64,000 nucleotides of DNA from Allorhizobium undicola ORS 992 = ATCC 700741 (GTDB taxonomy: Bacteria; Pseudomonadota; Alphaproteobacteria; Rhizobiales; Rhizobiaceae). The DNA is taken from contig NZ_JHXQ01000002.1 in assembly GCF_000621665.1 (NCBI RefSeq), forward strand, positions 310,001-374,000, read 5' to 3'. Shown piece by piece: positions 1-9,263 of this stretch (the first letter of the stretch is position 1; every line of letters begins with the position of its first letter). The translations under genes and the position numbers were made by a program. A model generated the notes under the pieces. It was not told the DNA's origin and made no database searches. It was given only the letters and a program-made list of their open reading frames with translations.

Positions 1-94
1 GGCCTGCCGGAAATCCAACAAGAATTGGTATAAAATGGCGCCATGGCGCTTCTTGCCGAAAGAAGCACTGGATATTCGAGGCCTCTCGCTGTAA
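1..94 (+). CDS. possible C-terminal end of an upstream CDS (partial)
   Basis: A frame open from the left edge of the window (base 2 onward) runs 30 codons to a TAA at 92-94. The encoded tail is rich in Trp, Tyr, Lys and Arg and ends in KEALDIRGLSL, which looks like protein rather than random translation. An open frame this short can occur by chance. No family is recognised. It would be co-oriented with the IalB-family gene that follows. Confidence 0.35.
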   Translation, partial: ACRKSNKNWYKMAPWRFLPKEALDIRGLSL

Positions 95-216
95 CAGGTG
101 TCGCCATGCACGCCGGGTCATCTATTTGCCTCATTTGAAACCCAGGGGGAGCAAATGGCACGAACCGGCCCGGACTCTACCGGTTCACAAGCGAATTTCA
201 GGAGACGGAACCCGTT

Positions 217-846
217 ATGACGTTCATCACCACCAAAGCCGCGCGCGTTGCACTTTCTGCTCTCGTGCTTTCTTCCAGCTTCGCCGGCGTATCTTTTGCG
301 CAGCAGGCCGGTGGCGATCTGCCGCCGCAGGGTTGGTTCAAGACCTGCGCCAAGCAGGACGATAACGACATCTGCACCGTGCAGAACATCCAGGTGGCCC
401 AGAACCGCCAGATGATCATTGCCGTTGCCATGATCTCCATCGACGGCAAGGGCGGCAGCCGCAAGATCATGCAGGTTTCCGTGCCCTCCGCACGGATGAT
501 CGCGCCCGGCGTAGTCATGCAGATCGATGGCGGCAAGGGCCAGAAGCTCGATTACGCCGTTTGCTTCCCGGATCGCTGCACCGCTGAAATTCCGATGACG
601 GATGCTCTCATTGCCAGCCTGAAAAAGGGCCATGAGGTCGTCTTCACCTCCATGAACTTCCGCCGCGCGCCAAACCCGATCAAGATTTCGCTGGATGGCT
701 TCACCGGTTCTTACGACGGTCCGGCCATCACGCAGTCGCAGGCGCAGGAGCGCCAGCGTCTGCTGGAAGAAGCGATGCAGAAGAAGAATGAAGAGTCTCA
801 GAAGGCGCTTGAAGACGCACAGAAGGCTGCAAAGACCGGTCAGTAA
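217..846 (+). CDS. IalB-family (invasion-associated locus B) exported protein
   Basis: A 209-residue protein with an N-terminal signal peptide (hydrophobic core about residues 8-28, cleavage plausible after SFA/AQQ). The mature part follows the invasion-associated locus B pattern: a GWFKTCAKQDDNDIC segment near residues 38-54, a VCFPDRCTAEIP segment near 118-130, and paired cysteines probably forming disulfides. The family is periplasmic and common in Rhizobiales. In Bartonella IalB affects erythrocyte entry, while most homologues have no known activity. The C-terminal 40 residues are a charged Gln/Glu/Lys-rich helix. It starts at an ATG after GGAGACGG and is followed closely by a terminator, so it is probably monocistronic. 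Confidence 0.85.
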   Translation: MTFITTKAARVALSALVLSSSFAGVSFAQQAGGDLPPQGWFKTCAKQDDNDICTVQNIQVAQNRQMIIAVAMISIDGKGGSRKIMQVSVPSARMIAPGVVMQIDGGKGQKLDYAVCFPDRCTAEIPMTDALIASLKKGHEVVFTSMNFRRAPNPIKISLDGFTGSYDGPAITQSQAQERQRLLEEAMQKKNEESQKALEDAQKAAKTGQ

Positions 847-870
847 GACGTGTTTGAATGGAAATGAAAC

Positions 871-895
871 AAGCCCGGCGAAAGCCGGGCTTTTG
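871..895 (+). terminator. Rho-independent terminator after the IalB-family gene
   Basis: The hairpin AGCCCGGC-GAAA-GCCGGGCT is directly followed by TTTTG. It lies 25 bases after the stop codon of the IalB-family gene. Confidence 0.85.
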
Positions 896-954
896 CTTTG
901 AACCACATCATGAGTGGTGGAATGCCGCGTGTTTGCGCGATGGGAGCTTTCGCC

Positions 955-1284
955 TCAATGCGCGAAATTCATACGGGGCTTATAGTGGCCCTCGCCCTGC
1001 TTGACGAAGATCTGCTGCACCTGCGGATTGCGAAGCGGCTCTTCGCTGGTGTCGCGCTCCAGGTTTTGCTCCGAGACATAGGCGACATATTCCGAATCGT
1101 CATTTTCGGCCAGAAGATGATAGAAGGGTTGATCCTTGCTTGGCCGGATCTCGACCGGAATGGAGTTCCACCACTCTTCGGTGTTTGAAAACTCCGGATC
1201 GACATCAAAAACGACACCGCGGAATGGAAAGACCTTGTGGCGTACGATGTCACCGATTCCAAATTTTGCGATACGTTGTTTCAT
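955..1284 (-). CDS. hspQ: HspQ heat-shock / hemimethylated-DNA-binding protein
   Basis: A 109-residue protein with the HspQ/YccV domain over nearly its full length: KFGIGDIVRHKVFPFRGVVFDVDPEF at the N-terminus, then EWWNSIPVEIRP, QPFYHLLAE and YVSEQNL. The family includes E. coli HspQ, a heat-shock protein reported to bind hemimethylated oriC DNA and to modulate Lon proteolysis. I chose the ATG at 1284 because AAGGATG lies about 8 bases upstream and MKQRIAKFGIGD matches the family N-terminus; an in-frame ATG 36 bases further up would add residues atypical of the family. It stands alone, with a TauE/SafE permease upstream on the same strand. Confidence 0.85.
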   Translation of the reverse strand: MKQRIAKFGIGDIVRHKVFPFRGVVFDVDPEFSNTEEWWNSIPVEIRPSKDQPFYHLLAENDDSEYVAYVSEQNLERDTSEEPLRNPQVQQIFVKQGEGHYKPRMNFAH

Positions 1285-1345
1285 GGGCTCATCCTTTCCC
1301 TGTCTTATTTGGGGAGGCATTTGCCATTGATCAAGAGGTTGTCAT

Positions 1346-2164
1346 TCAACTGTGAATGAGCCGGGCGGCAACGACCATAAGCACGATTGCCAGAATGATT
1401 CGCACCAGCCGCTCCGGCATACGCGGGGCAACATGGCTGCCGAGCAGAATGCCGGGGATGGAGCCGAGCAGAAGCGAGGCAAGCAGCAGCCAGTGGACAT
1501 CACCGATCATCCAGTAACCGATGCCGCCGACAAGGGTGAGGGGAATGGCGTGGGCAATATCGGAGCCGACGATTTCATTTACGGCAGCTCGAGGATAAAG
1601 AAACAGCAGGATTGTGACGCCAATGGCGCCTGCACCGACCGAGGTGAGCGTGACAACCGTGCCGAGGACAAGCCCCAGAACAACGGTGGCCATGGTAATG
1701 AAACGGGGATTGGGTGCCCGGTGGCTTTTCAGCCAGTTCAACTCGTATCGCATCAAAAAATCGCGAAAAACCAGGATGGCTGCGGTGACAAGCAGCATCA
1801 CGCCAAGTCCCGAAGTCAGCATGGATGCCGAGGCGGCGCTTTTCCGGTCCACACCGCTCATGAGCCACAGGGTAAGCGCGGTTGCGGGAATGCTGCCGAG
1901 ACAGAGAAGCCCCACCAGACGCCAGCGAATATGACCGTGGCGGTGATGGACGCCAGCGCCTGCCATTTTCGTGATTGCCGCATAGAGCAGGTCCGTGCCA
2001 ACCGCCGTTGCCGGATGAATGCCGAACAGCAAAACCATCAGCGGCGTCATCAGCGATGCCCCGCCGACGCCGGTAATTCCAACGAGGGCCCCGACCAGAA
2101 AGCCAGAGAGAGAAACCATGGGATCGAAAGAAAATTGGTCTGGCACGCGATCCTTGGCCCTCAT
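1346..2164 (-). CDS. TauE/SafE-family sulfite/organosulfur anion permease
   Basis: A 272-residue integral membrane protein with about eight hydrophobic segments. The signature GALVGITGVGGASLMTPLM occurs near residues 25-43 and a second inverted half carries LTSVGAGAIGVTIL near residues 175-190, the internal duplication typical of TauE/SafE transporters. Members export sulfite, sulfoacetate or other C2 sulfur compounds, or have unknown substrates. No sulfur-metabolism gene is adjacent, so the substrate is not deducible here. The start could also be the Met at residue 16. Confidence 0.8.
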   Translation of the reverse strand: MRAKDRVPDQFSFDPMVSLSGFLVGALVGITGVGGASLMTPLMVLLFGIHPATAVGTDLLYAAITKMAGAGVHHRHGHIRWRLVGLLCLGSIPATALTLWLMSGVDRKSAASASMLTSGLGVMLLVTAAILVFRDFLMRYELNWLKSHRAPNPRFITMATVVLGLVLGTVVTLTSVGAGAIGVTILLFLYPRAAVNEIVGSDIAHAIPLTLVGGIGYWMIGDVHWLLLASLLLGSIPGILLGSHVAPRMPERLVRIILAIVLMVVAARLIHS

Positions 2165-2567
2165 TCCGCCTTACTTCACTTATGCAAGCTGTAAGGAGGG
2201 CTTGCGCCAGCGTCAAGCGCCGGACACGGGGTGTATGCTGACTGAAACTTGTTGTTTCGCATCCGCAAAACATGCGCTAAAGCATGTCGCGCAAAAGTGT
2301 GACGCGGTTTTGCGGTAACGACATGCTTGCCGGAAAACCATGTCGCGCAAAAGTGTGATGCGGATTTGCGGCAACGACATGCTTGCTGGAAAACCATGTC
2401 GCGCAAAAGTGTGACGCGGTTTTCAGGTGGTGTTTTGCCAGTGAAACCGCCCGTCATGCGAACATCTCGAGTCCTTGTTGCATTTGAGATATTCGAAATT
2501 CGTTGAAGGCGAGGGGCGGCAGCTTCCTTGCCCTGCTGTAAGACCTGCACGCCAAGGGCCAAACCCG
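2165..2567. other. 403-bp intergenic region with tandem repeats upstream of metG
   Basis: This gap separates the TauE/SafE start from metG. It contains the three-copy 56-bp tandem repeat at 2283-2434. The rest is non-repetitive and probably carries divergent promoters for the permease and the metG-tatD-phnP-like cluster. I see no convincing gene or riboswitch in it. Confidence 0.6.
2283..2434 (+). repeat. 56-bp direct tandem repeat, about 2.7 copies
   Basis: Units begin with CATGTCGCGCAAAAGTGTGA at 2283, 2339 and 2395, giving a constant 56-base period. Units 1 and 2 are complete and differ at a few positions; unit 3 breaks off about 40 bases in, where the sequence turns to TTTTCAGGTGG. Each unit also contains GTTTTGCGG-AACGACATGCTTGC. 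Similar single copies are scattered elsewhere in the window (9264-9320, 29826-29880), so this is a local amplification of a dispersed element. Confidence 0.85.
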
Positions 2568-4121
2568 ATGAAAGACACCTACTACATCACGACCGCCATT
2601 TCCTATCCGAACGGCAAGCCGCATATCGGCCATGCCTATGAGCTGATCGCCACGGATGCCATGGCGCGTTTCCAGCGGCTGGATGGAAAGGACGTGTTTT
2701 TCCTCACGGGTACGGACGAGCATGGCCAGAAAATGCAACAGACGGCACGCAATGAAGGCATAACGCCGGAAGCGCTCGCCGAGCGGAACTCCAACGAATT
2801 CCGCGCCATGGGCAAGCTGCTGAATGCTTCTAACGACGATTTCATTCGTACCACCGAGCCGCGTCACCACGCCGCCAGCCAGGAAATCTGGAAGCGCATG
2901 GAAAAGAACGGCGACATTTACAAAGACAGCTATGCCGGCTGGTACTCCGTGCGCGACGAGGCTTATTACGCCGAAGACGAAACGGAGGTGCGCGCCGATG
3001 GGTTGCGCTACGGGCCGCAGGGAACACCGGTGGAATGGGTGGAGGAGGAAAGCTACTTCTTCAGGCTTTCCGCCTATGAGGACAAGCTGCTGAAACTTTA
3101 TGAGGATCAGCCCGACTTTATTGGTCCGAACGAGCGGCGCAACGAGGTGATTTCCTTCGTCAAATCCGGCTTGAAGGATCTTTCGGTATCGCGCACGACC
3201 TTCGACTGGGGCATCAAGGTGCCTGGCGATGACAAGCATGTCATGTATGTCTGGGTGGATGCGCTGACCAATTACGTGACGGCAACCGGCTATCTCGCTG
3301 ATGAGAGCGGCCCGCGCGCCAAATACTGGCCCGCAGACGCTCATATCATTGGCAAGGACATTATTCGCTTCCACGCCGTTTACTGGCCCGCCTTCCTGAT
3401 GTCGGCAGGGCTTCCTCTGCCCAAGCGCGTTTACGCCCACGGCTTCCTGCTCAACAAGGGCGAGAAGATGTCGAAATCGTTGGGCAATGTCGTCGATCCG
3501 GTCAATCTGGTGAACCATTTCGGCCTCGATCAGGTGCGCTTCTTCTTCCTGCGCGAGGTCTCGTTCGGCCAGGATGGTTCCTATTCCGAAGAAGGGATTG
3601 CAACGCGCATCAACGCCGATCTTGCCAATGGCATCGGCAATCTTGCCAGCCGCTCCCTGTCGATGATCGGCAAGAATCTCGAGGGCAGGGTGCCGCAGCC
3701 GGGTCCGCTGACCGATGCGGATAAGGCCATTCTGGCAATTGCCGACGAAACGATCGCCACCTGCCGCGAGGAAATGTCCCGCCAGCAGATTCACAAGGCG
3801 GTCGGCGCCATCATGAACATCGTCAACGAGGCGGATCGCTATTTCGCCGCGCAGGAACCGTGGGTCTTGCGCAAGACCGACGTGGCCCGCATGGCGACGG
3901 TGCTTTACGTGACGGCAGAAGTGGTGCGCCAGATTGCAATTCTCTTCCAGCCGATCATGCCGGACAGTGCGGCGAAACTTCTCTACCTGGTGGCCGTTGG
4001 CCCGGAAGACCGCATTTTTGCAAAACTGGGAGAGGCCGGGCGCCTGAAGCCAGGCACGGAGCTTCCGGCGGTTTCGCCGGTCTTCCCGCGCTATGTCGCC
4101 CCGGAAGCAGACAAGGCCTGA
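2568..4121 (+). CDS. metG: methionyl-tRNA synthetase
   Basis: A 517-residue class I synthetase that charges tRNA-Met with methionine. The HIGH signature is at residues 19-22 (KPHIGHAYE) and KMSKS at 300-304 ([10 protein letters not shown]). The alpha-helical anticodon-binding domain fills the last third ([12 protein letters not shown], then [18 protein letters not shown]). There is no C-terminal EMAP-like tRNA-binding domain, so this is the short MetG form. The start at 2568 gives [23 protein letters not shown], the standard N-terminus; the reading frame is open for 93 bases upstream but that part is unlike the family. tatD follows after 4 bases, so the two are probably co-transcribed. Confidence 0.97.
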   Translation: MKDTYYITTAISYPNGKPHIGHAYELIATDAMARFQRLDGKDVFFLTGTDEHGQKMQQTARNEGITPEALAERNSNEFRAMGKLLNASNDDFIRTTEPRHHAASQEIWKRMEKNGDIYKDSYAGWYSVRDEAYYAEDETEVRADGLRYGPQGTPVEWVEEESYFFRLSAYEDKLLKLYEDQPDFIGPNERRNEVISFVKSGLKDLSVSRTTFDWGIKVPGDDKHVMYVWVDALTNYVTATGYLADESGPRAKYWPADAHIIGKDIIRFHAVYWPAFLMSAGLPLPKRVYAHGFLLNKGEKMSKSLGNVVDPVNLVNHFGLDQVRFFFLREVSFGQDGSYSEEGIATRINADLANGIGNLASRSLSMIGKNLEGRVPQPGPLTDADKAILAIADETIATCREEMSRQQIHKAVGAIMNIVNEADRYFAAQEPWVLRKTDVARMATVLYVTAEVVRQIAILFQPIMPDSAAKLLYLVAVGPEDRIFAKLGEAGRLKPGTELPAVSPVFPRYVAPEADKA

Positions 4122-4125
4122 GCCG

Positions 4126-4908
4126 ATGCTGATCGACACCCATTGCCATCTGGACTTCGCCGATTTCGATGAGGAGCGCGACGAACTTGTCAAACGCGCC
4201 CACGACGCGGGCGTGCGGCAGATGGTGACAATCTCGACGCGCGTGGCAAAACTGCCGGTGCTTCTGGCGCTCACGGAACGCTACCCTTCGGTTTTCTGCT
4301 CGGTAGGTACGCATCCCAACAATGCGGGCGAGGAGCTGGATGTCAGCGCTGACGAGCTGGTGCGGCTGGCAGACGCCCATGAAAAAGTGGTGGCGATTGG
4401 CGAGTGCGGACTGGACTATTTTTACGACACCCAGACGCCCGAAGATCAGAAAACCGGTTTCTTGCGCCACATAGATGCCTCGCGGCGCACGCAATTGCCG
4501 CTGGTGATCCATAGTCGCAGCGCCGATGACGATATGGCCGATATTTTACGGCAGGAGACGGAGAAGGGGGCTTTCCCCTTCATTCTCCACTGTTTTTCGG
4601 CCGGGGAAGATCTTGCCAGAACGGGGGTGGAGCTGGGCGGCTTTATCTCCTTTTCCGGCATCCTGACCTTTCCCAAATCACAGGAACTGCGCGATATTGC
4701 CCGCGACGTGCCGCTGGACCGGCTGCTGGTGGAAACCGATGCGCCTTATCTGGCGCCGAAACGGTGGCGTGGAAAGCGCAACGAACCGTCCTATGTCATC
4801 AATACGGCGGAGGTTCTGGCGGAGGTCAAGGGCCTGAGTTACGCTGAGATGGCTGCGATTACCACGGATAATGCGTTGCGTTGTTTTTCAAAAATGCCGA
4901 GGCTGTGA
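4126..4908 (+). CDS. TatD-family metal-dependent hydrolase (DNase)
   Basis: A 260-residue TIM-barrel hydrolase. It begins MLIDTHCHLDF (HxH metal ligands) and carries the family sites VGTHPN, AIGECGLDYF (bridging Glu), LVIHSRSADDD, ILHCFSAGED and VETDAPYLAP. TatD/YcfH proteins are 3'-5' exonucleases or general phosphoesterases. The start 4 bases after metG and the MBL-fold gene 3 bases after its stop reproduce the common metG-tatD-phnP-like bacterial order, so it is expected to be cotranscribed with both. It corresponds to the YcfH/TatD group; its physiological substrate is not known. Confidence 0.93.
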   Translation: MLIDTHCHLDFADFDEERDELVKRAHDAGVRQMVTISTRVAKLPVLLALTERYPSVFCSVGTHPNNAGEELDVSADELVRLADAHEKVVAIGECGLDYFYDTQTPEDQKTGFLRHIDASRRTQLPLVIHSRSADDDMADILRQETEKGAFPFILHCFSAGEDLARTGVELGGFISFSGILTFPKSQELRDIARDVPLDRLLVETDAPYLAPKRWRGKRNEPSYVINTAEVLAEVKGLSYAEMAAITTDNALRCFSKMPRL

Positions 4909-4911
4909 GGA

Positions 4912-5766
4912 ATGCAATACAGGCGCCGTTTCACCATTCTGGGCTGCTCGTCTTCTCCCGGCGTGCCGCGCATCAACGGCGATTGGGGCGCCTGCAATCC
5001 CGATAATCCGAAAAACCGCCGTAGCCGGGCAGCCTTTCTTATCGAGCAATTTGCTCAAAACGGCGGCGTGACAACGGTGGTGGTCGATACCGGACCGGAT
5101 TTTCGCGAGCAGATGGTGCGGGCAGGGGTAAAGAAACTCGACGCGGTGATTTATACCCATGCCCATGCCGATCATCTGCACGGAATAGACGATTTGCGCG
5201 GCTATTTCGTCATGCAGCATCACCGCATCCCGATCCATGCCGAACCGGAAACACTGCGGCGCATCAAGGACGGATTCGGTTATTGCCTCGAAACACCACC
5301 GGGCAGCGGCTATCCGCCCATCGTGAAGGCCGAACCCATAGCCGATCTTGATCGGGCCTTCAGCATTGACGGGGAAGGGGGGCGCATAACCGTTTTGCCC
5401 CTGCCCCAGCAGCATGGCGATATTCTTTCGCTCGGCCTGCGCATCGGCAATGTCGCCTATTGCAGCGATGTGAGCGATTTTCCGGCGCAAACCGTCAGCC
5501 GTATGGGCGGGCTCGATGTCCTCATCATCGATGCCTTGCAATACAAGCCTCATCCAAGCCACCTGTCGCTTTCGCAATCGCTGGACTGGATCGAGCGCAT
5601 CGCGCCGAAGCGCGCAATTCTTACCCATATGCACACGCCGCTGGATTACGATACGGTCATGGCCGAAACTCCGGACCATGTCGAGCCAGCCTACGACCAG
5701 ATGACTTTTGAAGCGATGATCACACAGGAAGACGGCCTTTCCGGATCACTTTCCAATCTGTGCTGA
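4912..5766 (+). CDS. MBL-fold metallohydrolase (PhnP-like phosphodiesterase family)
   Basis: A 284-residue metallo-beta-lactamase-fold protein. The metal-binding THAHADHLHGIDDLR motif lies near residues 82-96, with further ligands in LPLPQQHGD and CSDVSDFP, and the C-terminal His in LTHMHTPLDYD. The N-terminus ILGCSSSPGVPRINGDWGAC is typical of the PhnP-related, tRNase Z-like branch that hydrolyses cyclic phosphates. It is not in a phn (C-P lyase) cluster but in the conserved metG-tatD arrangement, so a housekeeping role in nucleotide or phosphodiester processing is more likely than phosphonate use. The exact substrate is unknown. Confidence 0.85.
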   Translation: MQYRRRFTILGCSSSPGVPRINGDWGACNPDNPKNRRSRAAFLIEQFAQNGGVTTVVVDTGPDFREQMVRAGVKKLDAVIYTHAHADHLHGIDDLRGYFVMQHHRIPIHAEPETLRRIKDGFGYCLETPPGSGYPPIVKAEPIADLDRAFSIDGEGGRITVLPLPQQHGDILSLGLRIGNVAYCSDVSDFPAQTVSRMGGLDVLIIDALQYKPHPSHLSLSQSLDWIERIAPKRAILTHMHTPLDYDTVMAETPDHVEPAYDQMTFEAMITQEDGLSGSLSNLC

Positions 5767-5787
5767 CAGGGAAAAATCAGGCAGCCA

Positions 5788-7572
5788 ATGCTCAACAAGC
5801 CGTATCGATCACCCAGCACATCCAGCTTTCTGGATAATTTGCGCCTTTCACGGCTGCAATCGCTGCTGCGACGCGGTGAACTGGGGCTGGTTGTTCTTGC
5901 CGCCATCGTCGGGGTCATCGCCGGTCTTCTCGTGGCTCTTGTCAGCTTCCTCAGCAACGGCTTGCATTGGCTCGTCTTCGGCGTGGAGGGAACGCTCAGC
6001 GGCAGCAATATTACCGGCCATATCGTCCTGCTTGGCCCGATTATCGGCGGCGTGCTGCTTGGCGTAATTTTCTTCGTGCTGTCGAAAACGCGCAAGAAAC
6101 CGATGATCGACCCGATCGAAGCCAATGCCCTGCATGGCGGGCGGCTGTCACTGACGGATAGCATCATTGTTTGCGTGCAGAACATCATTTCCAACGGCTT
6201 CGGCGCTTCGGTGGGACTGGAGGCGGGCTATACGCAGATCGCCTCTGGCGCAGCCTCCAAACTTGGATTGAAGCTCAAGCTGCGGCGAGGGGATCTCCGT
6301 TTGATGGTGGGCTGCGGTGCGGCCGGCGCCATAGCCGCCGCCTTCGATGCGCCGCTCACGGGAGCTTTTTATGCAATCGAGCTGATTATCGGCAGCTATA
6401 CGGTCTTGTCGCTAACGCCGGTGATCGTGTCAGCGCTTGTGGCAAGTCTCGTGGCCAACCAGATTTCGGAACATGGGCTGGTGTTCGAAATTGCCACGGC
6501 CGACAACATCATGCCGGTGGATTACGTGCCCGCCATCGTTCTCGGCATCGTCTGTGCGGGGGTCGGCATTCTCCTCATGCAGGCAGTGTCCTTTATCGAG
6601 GAAACGGCGCGCAAAAGCGCCATTGCCCAGCCATTCCGTCCGTTTATCGGCGGTTTCATCGTTGGTCTTCTGGGGCTTGTCTCACCGCAGGTGCTTTCCG
6701 GCGGCCATGGCGCGCTTCATCTCAATATGAATGCCCAAAGCAGCATCTGGATGCTGCTCATGCTTTTTCTGCTGAAGTCTTTTGCCAGCGCCATTTCCAT
6801 CGGTTCCGGTTTCCGTGGCGGGTTGTTCTTTGCCTCGCTTTTCATGGGCGCCCTGATCGGCAAGATTTTCGCTTTTGGCGTACCATTCTTCCACGGCGTC
6901 AGTGTCGATCCGGGCATTTATGCCGTGGTGGGCATGAGCGCCTTTGCCGCCGCCGTGATTGGCGGCCCAATGACCATGACCTTTCTGGCGCTTGAGCTGA
7001 CCGGCGATTTTCCGATCACGGCGCTCGTGCTTGCAGCCGTCATCACCACGTCGCTGGTGGTCCGTGTTTCCTTTGGATATTCCTTCGCGACATGGCGTTT
7101 CCATTTGCGGGGCGAATCCATTCGCAGCGCCCATGATGTCGGCTGGGTACGCGACCTGACCGTTGGCAAGATGATGCGTGCCGATATGCGCACCGCCAAG
7201 GTTGGCATAGGCCTGGAGGCGTTCCGCAAGGAATTTCCGCTTGGCTCGACGCAGCGCGTTATCATGACCCATGATGATGGCCGTTACGCAGGCATTGTCC
7301 TGGTGCCGGAAATCTACGCTGATCCCATGGAACGAAGCGGCGAAAATCTGACACTGGAACGCTTTTTGCGATACCAGAAAGACGTTCTGCTGCCGACAAT
7401 GAATGTAAAACAGGCCGCAGCACTTTTCGATTCCACCCAAAGCGATGCGCTCGTCGTCGTCAACGACCGCATCGAAAACCGGCCTGCGGGACTTTTGACA
7501 GAAAGCCACACCTTGCGTCGCTACAGCGAAGAACTCGACCAGCGCCGCCGAGAGGCGTCAGGGGAGTTCTGA
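5788..7572 (+). CDS. ClC-family chloride channel/antiporter with degenerate CBS-like tail
   Basis: A 594-residue ClC protein with roughly ten to twelve membrane helices over residues 30-430. The gating-glutamate loop reads GASVGLEAGYTQ in place of the classical GREGP, but the Glu is kept. The later GSGFRGGLFFASLF segment and SAFAAAVIGGPMTMTFLALELTGDFP match helices N-O of the family. The last 150 residues are soluble and resemble a weak CBS pair. The family exchanges chloride for protons or conducts chloride across the inner membrane, often in acid resistance. It begins 21 bases after the MBL-fold gene and could share its transcript. Confidence 0.88.
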   Translation: MLNKPYRSPSTSSFLDNLRLSRLQSLLRRGELGLVVLAAIVGVIAGLLVALVSFLSNGLHWLVFGVEGTLSGSNITGHIVLLGPIIGGVLLGVIFFVLSKTRKKPMIDPIEANALHGGRLSLTDSIIVCVQNIISNGFGASVGLEAGYTQIASGAASKLGLKLKLRRGDLRLMVGCGAAGAIAAAFDAPLTGAFYAIELIIGSYTVLSLTPVIVSALVASLVANQISEHGLVFEIATADNIMPVDYVPAIVLGIVCAGVGILLMQAVSFIEETARKSAIAQPFRPFIGGFIVGLLGLVSPQVLSGGHGALHLNMNAQSSIWMLLMLFLLKSFASAISIGSGFRGGLFFASLFMGALIGKIFAFGVPFFHGVSVDPGIYAVVGMSAFAAAVIGGPMTMTFLALELTGDFPITALVLAAVITTSLVVRVSFGYSFATWRFHLRGESIRSAHDVGWVRDLTVGKMMRADMRTAKVGIGLEAFRKEFPLGSTQRVIMTHDDGRYAGIVLVPEIYADPMERSGENLTLERFLRYQKDVLLPTMNVKQAAALFDSTQSDALVVVNDRIENRPAGLLTESHTLRRYSEELDQRRREASGEF

Positions 7573-7760
7573 CGCCGGGGGGAATTGCTCGAACACACAG
7601 AATAGTTCCATAATCTATCTTATCTGATTTTTGAATGTCGCTCTTGATAATCTGAACCCGAATAGCATTTCGCTGTAAAATTGCGTTAAATCGATGCCTT
7701 TCCCTTCCTTCTCGCGCTACAAGCTTTTCGCGCTATGATGAACCTGAAGGATAAGACCTC

Positions 7761-9119
7761 ATGCGAACGCGGATAATGATGAGTAGCATTGCGGTTTGGC
7801 TGGCTGCCTTATCGCACCCCGTTCAGGCCCAACCCCTGGATGAGCAAAGAAGAGTTGACTTTGCTTATCGCGCCCAGCATCTGACCGCCCTCGCCGCCAA
7901 GGCATTGATCGCTTCCTTCTATGGTCAGGCCGAAAAGTTTTCCTACTTCAACGGTTGCTCGGATGGTGGCCGTGAGGCGCTCGTGGAAGCGCAGCGCTAT
8001 CCTGAGGATTTCGACGGCATCGTCGCAGGCGCGCCAGCCATGCTGTTTCAGGTGCAAAACACGCTTTACCATGGATGGCTTGCCGTTTCGAATACAGCAA
8101 AGGACGGCTCCACCATCCTCACCTCAGACCGTCTGCCGCTTGTTCACAAGGCTGTGGTCGAAGCCTGTGACGCTCTGGACGGCGTGAAGGACGGTCTTAT
8201 CTCCGAACCTGCCAAATGCAATTTCGACATCGCCACCATCACCTGCAAGGAGGGACAGAAAGACACCTCCACCTGCCTCACGACGGCAGAGAGTGCGGTG
8301 GTGCGGAAAATCTATGAAGGCCCGAAGGATGAAAAAACTGGCTTGCCGCTGACGGCCGGGCAACCGCAGCCCGGATCCGAATTGAACTGGCAGGGTGTTT
8401 TCGTGGCTGATGAGCGCCGGGGGCACTTCATGAGCCAGATGATTGCAACCCCGGTTCTGCAAACGATCGCCTTTTCGAAGGCCGATCCCAGGTTCGAACT
8501 GAACGATTTGCAGTTCACCCGTGAGACGCTTGATGCGCTCAGAGCCCGCCATCCTCTGTTTGATGCAACGAGCACCGATCTGAAGGCTTTCGAAAAGGCC
8601 GGCGGCAAGCTTATTCTTTGGCACGGTCTGGCCGACCAGCATATTTCACCCGCCAACACCCTCTCCTACCACAAGGCGCTGATCGACTTCATGGGAGACC
8701 AATCCGTCAATGGTTTCGAACGCCTTTATCTTCTGCCCGGTACCGCTCATTGCGGCGGTGGCGAAGGCCCCAGCAATCTCGACCTCTTGACCCCGATGAT
8801 GGCATGGGTCGAGAATGGTCACGCGCCCGATGGCATCATGACGACATCCACTGGCGCGCGAAGCGATTTCGGTCAGCCCGAAATGCCCGCGAAGGGAAAG
8901 GGCGACGCAGGCCCCCCTCCCCAGAAGAAGCTTGACTATCCGCCCCTGCCCGCCATGACCCGTCCGGTATACCCCTACCCTTATGTGGCCGCCTATAGCG
9001 GCAAGGGCGATGTAAACGACGGCGCAAACTGGCAAAAAGGGAATGCCGGGGAGATCGTAAAGCTGCGCGATTGGCCGGGCGCCGATCTTTTCAGTCCCTT
9101 CAAGCCAGCCGAGCGTTAA
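7761..9119 (+). CDS. tannase/feruloyl-esterase family hydrolase, N-terminally shortened
   Basis: A 452-residue exported alpha/beta hydrolase. A signal peptide (residues 1-23, ending VQAQ) runs almost directly into FAYRAQHLTALAAKALIASFYG. The nucleophile motif FNGCSDGGREAL follows near residues 67-78, the acid is in GLADQHISPANTL and the catalytic His in LLPGTAHCGGGEG; the CS and HC cysteines fit the CS-D-HC arrangement of the family. Tannases and FaeB esterases usually run over 500 residues with about 100 or more before the region that here starts near residue 33, so an N-terminal block seems to be missing. The substrate is unknown; hydroxycinnamate or gallate esters are typical. It is monocistronic. 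Confidence 0.8.
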   Translation: MRTRIMMSSIAVWLAALSHPVQAQPLDEQRRVDFAYRAQHLTALAAKALIASFYGQAEKFSYFNGCSDGGREALVEAQRYPEDFDGIVAGAPAMLFQVQNTLYHGWLAVSNTAKDGSTILTSDRLPLVHKAVVEACDALDGVKDGLISEPAKCNFDIATITCKEGQKDTSTCLTTAESAVVRKIYEGPKDEKTGLPLTAGQPQPGSELNWQGVFVADERRGHFMSQMIATPVLQTIAFSKADPRFELNDLQFTRETLDALRARHPLFDATSTDLKAFEKAGGKLILWHGLADQHISPANTLSYHKALIDFMGDQSVNGFERLYLLPGTAHCGGGEGPSNLDLLTPMMAWVENGHAPDGIMTTSTGARSDFGQPEMPAKGKGDAGPPPQKKLDYPPLPAMTRPVYPYPYVAAYSGKGDVNDGANWQKGNAGEIVKLRDWPGADLFSPFKPAER

Positions 9120-9263
9120 ACAACATGTCTTTATACCAAGGCTCGAAGATGCTCACACATCCTCACCTTGAAAATTTCTCGAATATCTCAATTGCGTCAG
9201 TGGCTTGCGATATTTGAAAACCGAATACAAAGAGTCATTTTCAATGACCATTGGTATGGGAGC

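Noticed and set aside
2283..2434. Possible CRISPR array in the metG upstream repeats
   Set aside because: The repeats are directly adjoining with no variable spacers and only three units; no cas gene is present.
2176..2562. 128-codon minus-strand ORF in the metG upstream region
   Set aside because: Spans the tandem repeats; its translation is repetitive for that reason only.
2454..4274. 606-codon minus-strand open frame across metG
   Set aside because: Complement of metG and the start of tatD; no domain, repetitive antisense composition.
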